NCBI GenBank assembly: GCA_944474755.1
Contig: OX104118.1
Location: 87,527,860 to 87,591,859, forward strand
DNA from: Limnoperna fortunei
Taxonomy: Eukaryota > Mollusca > Bivalvia > Mytilida > Modiolidae
Direction of reading: 5' to 3'
Length of the DNA stretch: 64,000 nucleotides
The notes below the pieces were generated by a model. That model was not told where the DNA came from. It saw nothing but the letters and a program-made list of their open reading frames with translations, and did not search any database. Shown here piece after piece: positions 56,164-64,000 of the stretch. Made by a program: the position numbers and the translations under genes. How positions within the stretch are numbered: the first letter of the stretch is position 1; every line of letters begins with the position of its first letter.

Positions 56164-56706
56164 ATGACTTACTACCTTACCCCATTGGCCGCCGAACCCT
56201 TTCAATATTATGAAACGTCATGTAATGTGTCATGTGGATATGGCCTTCGTCGTTCGTATGCATAGCATTTTGAATTTCAATGAAATATATAATTGTATGT
56301 ATCATGTTCAGCCCATCGGAAGATTGTAATAGTAGGTAATTACACAACAAAAACATATGTTTGTCGAACTACAAAACACGACCATTTAACAAGATATATT
56401 TTGTCTTATAGAAAAACCGTACCGTTTGCATGTATTTGTAACAGCCATAAACATAACCGTTTGCTCGAGACTATTGGCAAATTATTTGAATTGAAATGCA
56501 GTGACAATTGAGATTTTTATTACAATAGCATTCAAGTTGTTTCTTACTATGAAAGATTTAAAATAACTTATTCTCAACAAAACTGTTGCCCTAAACACAT
56601 TATTGTCGCTTGCAGCCTTGTACTGAATATGATAATTGCGTAACACACCAACAAATAGTCAAGCTTGATTTTCATCAATATGAATTTTGATGTCTTGATT
56701 GCATAC
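56164..56706. other. non-coding stretch
   Basis: A 72-codon plus ORF (56293-56511) is not recognised; probably chance. Confidence 0.4.
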
Positions 56707-56835
56707 CAAGTGACTCTCAAATATATAATGACATGGATTCTGGCACGGCCAATCATTCCATTGGTGCGCGATAACTTATAAAAATGTAGACAATCTACTT
56801 GTCCGGTGGTGTTGTCCGGATTTCATAGGTGCCAG
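56707..56835 (-). pseudogene. relic of a C-type lectin exon (CTLD end)
   Basis: On the minus strand one frame gives NPDNTTGQVDCLHFYKLSR and, after a one-base frame change, the other gives QWNDWPCQNPCHYIFESHL. It ends at a donor-like GTATGC at the same place as exon 4 of the lectin gene at 45548 (there ICESHM|GTATGT). The sugar-site motifs remain (NPDN, WND), but the frameshift and the Cys-to-Phe change in the usual YICE motif disable it. The front part of the exon is not found. Confidence 0.75.
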
Positions 56836-56992
56836 TTATATACATTCTCTTTTTCTTGTAATTATTGTTTTCCTTTAAGTGGTACATGAATATTGATACA
56901 CGCTATTTATTTCTGATTACATGCGTTTTGTAAATACTATGATCAAAAATCTACCAGAAAAAAAGATTGTTGCAATTCCTTCAAACGATAGC

Positions 56993-57110
56993 AAATGAAG
57001 GTATCAACAAAATACCGAACACCAAGAAAACTGTCAAAAAATGTCTTCGAACCAACAACCAAAAATATAGTAACTACTGGAATGGTGCAGACTGGGTATA
57101 GGCATTCCAA
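56993..57110 (-). repeat. dispersed repeat family A, copy 4
   Basis: The complement contains CTATACCCAGTCTG(C)ACC, then TAGTTACTATATTTTTGG and the common end CTTGGTGTTCGGTATTTTGT. Two overlapping 62-64-codon ORFs on opposite strands arise from it. Confidence 0.6.
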
Positions 57111-57987
57111 AAGAAAAGGTTTTTTAATTAAATTCATTGTTTCACATTTGTTACAGCTTTATGTGTGTTTCATATTTTTGTAACTAACTTGCATTTATAA
57201 TACTATACACGTACACTATCCGACATAGAAAACAAAACTCGATCACAGATACCACACTTCATTCTCCATTAACTGCTTGACTACATTTGTCGTCTGCCAG
57301 TGATGTTTGTAACAACATACACCAGACGTTATTTAATTATATATAATCCATTTATACACTTTTGAAACATTTTACGATTTTACATACTGCGTTTAAAGCG
57401 ATACATAATTATTTATTAGTATGACATTGACTAACCACGGCTTTGATGGTTTCATATTTAGCTTGTATTGTTTTATTATTGATGCATTTATCGAGGCATT
57501 TACTATGTTCTCAGGGATAAATCTTCAGAAACAAATACAGCTTATTAGGTGTTTATTGAACTTAAAATAATTCTTTTTAATTTACATATTTTACCCACCT
57601 CATTAATAAATAGTAAAACAAATAGATCCAAACCTTACTCTAATTTATTCCAGTCCGACAAAACTCCACAACGTTGTTCACTTATGATTAAATATTGTTT
57701 ATATTGTACGATCCAAATTGTAACGTTTAATATTTCATTAAAAACTGACACTTCCACTAAAAGTAGCAGAGTCTCAAACTAGGAATACAATCAACTTGAA
57801 AAGTCATTGAGAAAAATAAAGTGTGTGTTGGCTGCAAGGAGGCTGGTTTAGTCCTGGTTTGCCCAAATTTAATTAGCTGTATAATCACTTAAGTTAAAAA
57901 AACAAACAAGACAATAGGTTTAATTACCATGAAGATCTATACTCTGTTCTATTTTAATAGGTACAAGATGTATAGAAAGGAATACAA
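57111..57987. other. non-coding stretch
   Basis: AT-rich, chance ORFs only. Confidence 0.4.
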
Positions 57988-58970
57988 GTCAATTCGCCCC
58001 ACGGTAAAATCGCCCCCTCAAAAACGCCCCCACATTTTGCAAAATCGCCCCCACTGTAAAGAAGCACCCTGAAAAAACGCCCCACCTAAAGCAAAATCGC
58101 CCCACTTGACAAAATCGCCCCGTCAAAAACGCCCCCAATCTTTGCAAAATCACCCCACTGTAAAATCTCTCTTTGTAAGAACGCCCCCATATTTAGCAAA
58201 ATCGCCCACTTACAAAAATCGCTTATTAGTGCATATTTTTTTTTCTTTGATTATACGTTAAGATCTCAGTTAAGATAAATGATAAATATGTGTTGTTTCT
58301 TCAGTCTTTTGTTTGTTTGTTATTTATGTTTAATGTTTTATTAAATGTCTTATTATAGGAAAAGACGAAGACACGAAAACACAAATTTCGTTTTGGTTTT
58401 ATTATAGCAGATAACAAGATAACAATGTGTACAAACAATACATTATGCACTAAATTCCTAAATAGTAAAAATAGTCTGCATTATGAGTATTTTACTAGGA
58501 AAATTGATACCAGGACTAGATTTATTAGGAAAATCGATACTAGGACTAGATTTACTAGGAAAAAAATACAGGACTAGATTTACTTGGAAAATTTATCTCA
58601 GGACTAGATTTACTAGACATGGACTTTTGTAACTGGGAAAATAAGGAGCCAAGGATATATGTTTCTAGTAAAATTGATCCGTCCGGACTAATTTCACCGG
58701 GACTAATTTATCGCTTACAGCTTAAGCAAAATAACGACATAATCGATCATTATTAACAAAACACTTATAATTTTTATCAGATACAATTACGGCTAAAAGA
58801 AAATATTTGTACAACTTGACAATTTTATACTATAGTAATTTTTGAAAGTGGGGCGATTTTGCTGAAGATGGGGGCGTGTTTGGCAAGGGCGATTTTGTTA
58901 CGTGGTGCGATTTTGCAAAAAGTGGGGGCGTTTTTGACAGGGGTGATTTTTTACCGTGGGGCGATTTGAC
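57988..58970. mobile_element. foldback element with arms built of GCCCC-containing tandem repeats
   Basis: The left arm (57988 to about 58230) is a series of units such as GCAAAATCGCCCCACT and GTCAAAAACGCCCCCA. The right arm (about 58850-58970) is the inverted copy. Both ends read inward as GTCAA(T)TCGCCCCACGGTAAA. The 0.6-kb centre is AT-rich, has no transposase and holds another tandem repeat (58490-58616). No target-site duplication was found. Confidence 0.75.
58490..58616. repeat. ~30-33-bp tandem repeat, four copies
   Basis: AGGACTAGATTTACTAGGAA-type units follow one another; further weak GGACTAATTT copies occur near 58680-58710. Confidence 0.8.
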
Positions 58971-59525
58971 CAGCTACCATAGAAAATATATAGTTTTTTA
59001 AGATATTTCTCTATGCAGAAGGAAAAGTTATTACATTTGTGTTGAAAAAGAAAATTAAAAATTGTATTGTAAACAATACATTTGTTTGAAATATGATTTA
59101 TTATATATATATCAAGAATAGATTAAACATTCAAAATATTGTTAATATAAAATACATCATATATTTTAACATTACAGTAAAATAAATTACAATACAATTT
59201 TATCCTAGATGCTGCGTCGGCGTAGTTAATCACACTGATGTGTCCTTATCGGTAACAGTTAAGTAACAGTTTAACGTGTGTACTAATGATCAATTATTAT
59301 CCTTTAAAATTTAATCTAGTCTTTTTAAAATTATTTAAAAAAACTGTATTTTGTTATATGAAAGTAGTAAAGAAAACCGACCGAACAACAAGAGCCAAAA
59401 TTCAAGGGTCAGTTACAAATCCGGATATAGACAAACACAACACAAAAACCAAAAACATAAAACACAGAAACAGAGTAAACCAAACCCAATAAAAACTCAG
59501 AAGTCAAATCCATGAATAGGAAACA
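58971..59525. other. non-coding stretch
   Basis: AT-rich. A 68-codon ORF (59286-59492) ends in a low-complexity Lys/Asn/Thr-rich run and is not supported. Confidence 0.4.
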
Positions 59526-60895
59526 CTACCTATGACTCAACGAAAATGTCCGATCGTATTTAGACACTGATTTCCCATAACAATCAATTAAGTCGTGGTG
59601 CCGAACATAGACCTTCTGGAGAGATAACATCATCCTACGTACAACAAACCCTTGTTTGAGTAGTTGAGCAGTCAACAGCAGCGATCGGTCTAGAACATAG
59701 GAATAACGATCGCAGGATCTAGAATAAAGTATAAGTTGTAAATGTACACACCATACGCTGGAGCTGCTGGAATGTTGCTGTCGATGAGCGGGAAGTTGAC
59801 AATTAGAAAGTTAAAGTCATCACGTTTGTCGTAGAGCCCATCCTCACAAGTTAGGGTTTCTGTGTCCACATGTGTCCACGATACCCTGACAAACTATGCT
59901 AGGAAATTCATGGGCTCAAAGATTTTCATATGACGTCAAATCTTCAAATATCAATCAATGAAAATGATTGAAAGAAGCACGTGTTTGGCAGTAGTCATTC
60001 TTACTCATTCCTGGGTGGGAAGAAAACGTAACGCAACTAATAAATAACGCGGTACTAACACACTATAAACACTACTGTACCAAATACACTGATTTTCACA
60101 TGGTCTATGCAACACATCTGTTTGGTTTATTTACAATAGACATCGGGATATCCCTTAACCAAGTCGTGAATGAAAGCGAGCTTTTGATTGGCTACATGTA
60201 GGTATGATGTAGCCATTCAAAATAGTGACTTCTAGCCCGGGAATGTCCTAGCTAAATTTGGCAGGGTTTCGAGGACACATGTGGGCACAGAAACCCTGAC
60301 TTGTGAGGATGCGTAGAGCCTAGTTTGTAGTTTTCCAGAGTCTATTTCTAGAAGTAGGTCTAAGTAAAAGGGTGACCTTAGTGTATTTGTGGTGTCTTTA
60401 ATTTCAAGCTCGCTAGGGTAAATTGAATGTAAACAGCCAACAAATTTCGCATTGTTGAGGGACAAAACATCATCAATATAGCGGAATGTGAAATTAAAGT
60501 TTGGGCCAGTCTTTTCTTTCTTCTTCAGTAGGCCTTCTAGGAACTCAGCTTCATAGGAGTACAAAACCAGGTCGGCGAGGAGAGGAACATCATTAGTACC
60601 CATTGGAATATCAACAGTCTGTTGAAAAACATGTCCTCCAAACATGACAAATATGTTATCAATCAGAAAATCTAACATGCGACATATTTGGTCTTCAGTA
60701 TATTTATTATTAGATTTGGAGTCATTGATGACGAAGTAAGTTCTTTCATGACTAATTATATTAGGTATTTATATTGTTTCTTTCCGTTTTTGCTTGCAAA
60801 AGCGGCGTTTTATACGATCTTTAAGCCGGTTTTAAGCTGCGTATGAGGGATAGCCGTATAGAGTGGAAAAATCAAATGTTTTAATGTTGTTACAA
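59526..60895 (-). pseudogene. Penelope-like reverse transcriptase relic, split by a MITE
   Basis: Read leftwards from about 60895: FDFSTLYGYPS and YFVINDSKSNNKYTED, then GHVFQQTVDIPMGT, LLADLVLYSYEAEFL, FTFRYIDDVLSLNN (catalytic YIDD) and FYLDLLLEID. This part is 60321-60895, with two stops. The protein is then cut by the MITE at 59839-60311 and continues at 59838 leftwards: DKRDDFNFLIVNFPL, IPAAPAYGVYI and, after a frame change, RRMMLSLQKVYVRHHDLI, to a stop at 59526-59528. The two parts join exactly across the duplicated 9-bp target. The C-terminal GIY-YIG endonuclease typical of many Penelope-like elements is not seen. Family assignment rests on these motifs. Confidence 0.8.
59839..60311. 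mobile_element. 473-bp MITE with ~80-bp inverted ends and 9-bp target duplication
   Basis: Both ends read inward CATCCTCACAAGT(T/C)AGGGTTTC, and the arms match for about 80 bp (59839-59918 and 60233-60311). The direct flanks are CGTAGAGCC at 59830-59838 and 60312-60320. No ORF lies inside. A 9-bp duplication is typical of Mutator-like elements, but the superfamily is inferred from that length alone. Confidence 0.92.
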
Positions 60896-61639
60896 TGAAT
60901 AAAATACCAAAGAATTCTATTGTATATGCCACACTTTAATCATTTTAATGGTATAAAATACAGGTGAAAAATTAGACAATTTTTGCAGAAATGACCTATA
61001 ATTGCTAAAACAACAAAACCCCATACGTTTATATATACCCATAATTAAAAGTGGTCAAACCGGGATGACACCGAAAGGCTTGCGTGCACATTGTGTTTGT
61101 TAAATATAGCAAAATCGAGTTAATATGATAATCGAAAGTTAATTACTGGCAGTTACCTATTTAACCAAGGCGATAAATCTAAATAATACAACGTTGTTTA
61201 TGCTTTGATCTCCGACTAGCCCGAGGTTATATATACATTGATGTTTGCCACTTTAAGATTAAATCCCGCTTACAATGCATTATATCATTAGGATTAATAC
61301 ATAGCAATTACTTCTTTTTATTATTACAATTATAAAAAAATATCATCAAGATGTGTTCGATTGTCCCGTCATCCTCCAACCACACCAATCAATGAATTGT
61401 ACATTGTAACATGAATAGCCAGGAAGATGGGAAGCTATTTTGATTAGTGATAAATTATTCGTTGGAGGTGTCGCTTATAAAGATGGTTCGATCGATGATG
61501 CTTTTGAGCAGGCGAAAATTCAAAAAGCAGAAGCTGAAAACTCGCAAGAAACATTTGAATGAAAATATCAGTGCTGAAGGTGGATTCGATGATGATGTCA
61601 TGGCGTAGGATACGTCGCAATTAGCTGTTACAATATCTC
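60896..61639. other. non-coding stretch
   Basis: AT-rich; nothing recognised. Confidence 0.4.
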
Positions 61640-64000
61640 AAGTGTTTGGCATGGAATTTAAATGGTGGTTTTGAAAATACAGTAAATGATACCAAGTTCA
61701 AACATTTTATTAGCACTTATGATATTGTATTTCTATCTGAATGCTGGATGAATGAGTGATGTAGAAATTGATAATTTCAATTGTACAGCAATCCCATTGT
61801 CCAGAAAAAAGTACAAACAAGGATGTGGTTTATATTTTATGATTAAAAATTCAATTAAGCACTTGAAATTTATTATGAAACTATTGTATGGCAGAGAGCT
61901 TCCAAAGAGCTAACAGGATGTGGAACTGATTATTTGATAGCTTTCGTCTGTATATACCCACACAATTCATCATTCTTCAAGATACACGATGTTGATTTGT
62001 TTTATGAATTAGAAACTAAGGTAGCCAAATATGCTAATGACTATCCAAATATATTTATAATTGGTGATTTTAACTGGTAATTTGAATGATTATGTTGATA
62101 ATAATGTATTACATGATAGTGTTTTAGATAGGGTTGGTGAATGTTTTACTTATGTTACGAGATTCTACCTGTCGGATCAAATCCGAATACTATGGTTCGA
62201 AGGCTTATGTAAAAGCAGTGGTTTACGAATCTTAAATGGTCGGAATCCAGATGGTATGGCAAGTGATTTTACATACAGCGTCCGAGAAGTATGAGTGTTA
62301 TAGACTAGGTATGCGTGTTCTATCCAAATCGTGTAACTTCGAATAAGTTTCAAAGTTTAAAACTAGTAACTTAACAACGTACAGTGATCAAGCACCCTTA
62401 CATATTCAGTTTAAAATCAACTATTCTACTAAAAGTGTTAACCAGAAATCGAGTAATATGAAAACGGGAGATAAGTCTTCATTCTTTAGATGGGACAATG
62501 ATTTTAAGGATTTGTGTTATAACGTCTTGTTGGTAAACGCAGATACCTGAAAAATCATCCCAAGATCGAAAAGACTCGATGGTAAATAATTTTTCAAACA
62601 AAGCGTTCATTAATATAATGGCTTCATTTTTTAAGCAAGACAAGCGTTATAATAAAAGCCGCATTGTAAATAACAAAACATATGATAAACCCTGGTTCGA
62701 TCGTAAATGTAAAGAACTGTATTCTAACTATCGTAATTCATTGATGAAATTTAACAGGGACAAAACTCTAGTAAACCACAGCGAGTTAAACTGTACTAAA
62801 CGTGAATACAAAGTCTAAATACAAATGTTATCGTATTTGTAAACGCCAACAAGGTGATATGTTGTGCATATTACGTACTGACAATCCAATTCTGTTTTAC
62901 GCAAAATTTAGGAAAAAAGGGAGTATGAACTGTGATTTGAATGCATCTTACTTTTTGGATTATTTTAAAACTCTAGTCTCAGGTGTGACGGTACGAAATG
63001 AAAATCCAGTATTGCCCGAAAATGACAGTGTGTTAAAAATTTGGATCTAGAAATCACGTCTGATGAGATTGTGAATGCCATTCGCCGATTTAAACGCGGA
63101 AAAAGCCAAGGACCTGACTGTTTTTTAAATGAGTTCTTTATTGAGTTTAAAGGCGTTATATTGTCTTGTATGTACTATGTTCCATGTTGTCTTTGATTCA
63201 GGCTATTTTCCGTCATCATGGACTGATGCTATTCTCGTACCAGCGTTGAAGTCGTGTGATGTCAATGACCCAGGGAACTATCGTGGAAGTAGTCTCGTCA
63301 GTAAACCAGGTAAATTGTTTACAGCAATATTGATTCTTAAATTATTAACATGGGCATGTACTAACAATGTATTAACTGACGCAAAATAAGGTTTTCGTAA
63401 TGGTTACAGGAAGGTTGATACAATTTTTTGTGTTTATTCTGTTATACAAATTACTTTATGTAAAGGTAAAAGATTGTATTGTTGTTTCGAAGGCGTTCGA
63501 TTCTAAAGATCGCATGTGTTTTATGGTATAAGTTAACAAAAATATTAATTAGAGGGAAATTATTTTCAGTTTTGAAGTCTATGTATTAAAATGTTAGAAC
63601 TTATATACGTTTCAATGGTGTTAACTCTGAATATTTCAGTAATAACTTAGGTGTCATGCAAGGTGAAGTCCTTTCACCTATTTTATTCTCATTTTATGTT
63701 AATGATTTTGAATTAGAATTCATTTCAAAAGGTAATTGTCCTCTTGAATTTCAAGACATAGCATTATTTTTTAATGTATGCTGACGATATGACTTTGTTT
63801 GCTGAAACTGTTGAATAATTACAAAATATGCCAAATACATTGTTTAATTATACAGACGAATGGGGTTTGTCTGTTAATGTAAAGAAAAAAAATGTTGTAT
63901 TTAGAAAAGGTGAAACAATTTAGGCACACGTGACGAAGAATGGTTTTTCAAGTGTAGAAATCTAGATATTGTTGATCAGTTTTGTTATTTAGGTGTTTTA
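61640..64000 (+). pseudogene. second non-LTR retrotransposon, ORF2 relic, cut by the window edge
   Basis: Pieces in changing frames follow the order of a LINE ORF2. The endonuclease part has YDIVFLSECWMN, KYKQGCGLYFM, AFVCIYPHNSSFF and IFIIGDFNW. A linker region follows (KTYDKPWFDRKCKELY). The RT part has AIRRFKRGKSQGPDCF, NDPGNYRGSSLVSKPGKL, GFRNGYRKVDT, GVMQGEVLSPILFSFYVNDF and MYADDMTLFAETVE (YADD at 63777-63788), with a thumb start (FNYTDEWGLSVNV). There are many stops and frame changes. The RT box is YADD, whereas the LINE at 49.2-56.2 kb has FADD, and the two are clearly different families. The element continues beyond 64000. Confidence 0.8.

Noticed and set aside
60232..60311. C-terminal 24 residues of the 148-codon RT ORF
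   Set aside because: They are read from the inverted end of the inserted MITE and are not part of the Penelope-like protein.

Overview
The window looks like nuclear DNA of an animal, most likely a bivalve mollusc of the mussel type. The evidence is AT-rich non-coding sequence, GT-AG introns, several families of short dispersed repeats, and non-LTR, LTR and Penelope-like retroelements. The species is inferred, not shown. There is no sign of bacterial or plasmid organisation.

Host genes are few. The last coding part of one gene lies at 1-321 (two exons, + strand). A secreted C-type lectin gene with at least four exons runs on the minus strand from 47296 down to 45548, and a decayed copy of its last identified exon sits about 11 kb away at 56707-56835. 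A possible signal-peptide exon (18647-18803, minus) and a Kazal-like exon relic (about 30500-30700, minus) are weak calls.

Repeats and transposons fill most of the rest. From left to right: SINE fragments and a foldback element (6.0-7.3 kb); an 8.1-kb minisatellite of about 200 diverged 40-bp units (8715-16861) with higher-order structure; two perfect or near-perfect palindromes (20.26 and 20.55 kb); a decayed Penelope-like fragment (25.4 kb); a degenerate repeat cluster (29.0-30.4 kb); and a segmental duplication (32.9-33.6 kb). Next comes a Ty3/gypsy-type LTR retrotransposon (33843-43601).

That retrotransposon is the most remarkable object. Its Gag starts with a helix-hairpin-helix motif, continues with a long DRPSQQ-type repeat and a coiled coil, and then has a capsid-like part and a zinc knuckle. 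Pol has protease, RT, RNase H and a DD35E integrase. Beyond the integrase lies a PHD finger whose aromatic residues resemble histone H3K4me3 readers. Downstream there is a third ORF, GC-rich, with repeated TQT motifs and a zinc-finger-like Cys/His cluster, starting exactly at a splice-acceptor-like sequence. The LTRs differ at only 3 of 277 positions, yet Gag is broken several times, the zinc knuckle has lost its His and the RT catalytic box is FLDV instead of xxDD.

Right of the lectin gene lie a CR1/L2-like LINE with a 2A-like peptide ahead of its endonuclease (49.2-56.2 kb), a foldback element whose arms are made of GCCCC-containing tandem repeats (57988-58970), a Penelope-like RT relic split by a 473-bp MITE with a 9-bp target-site duplication (59526-60895), and a second decayed LINE running off the right edge.
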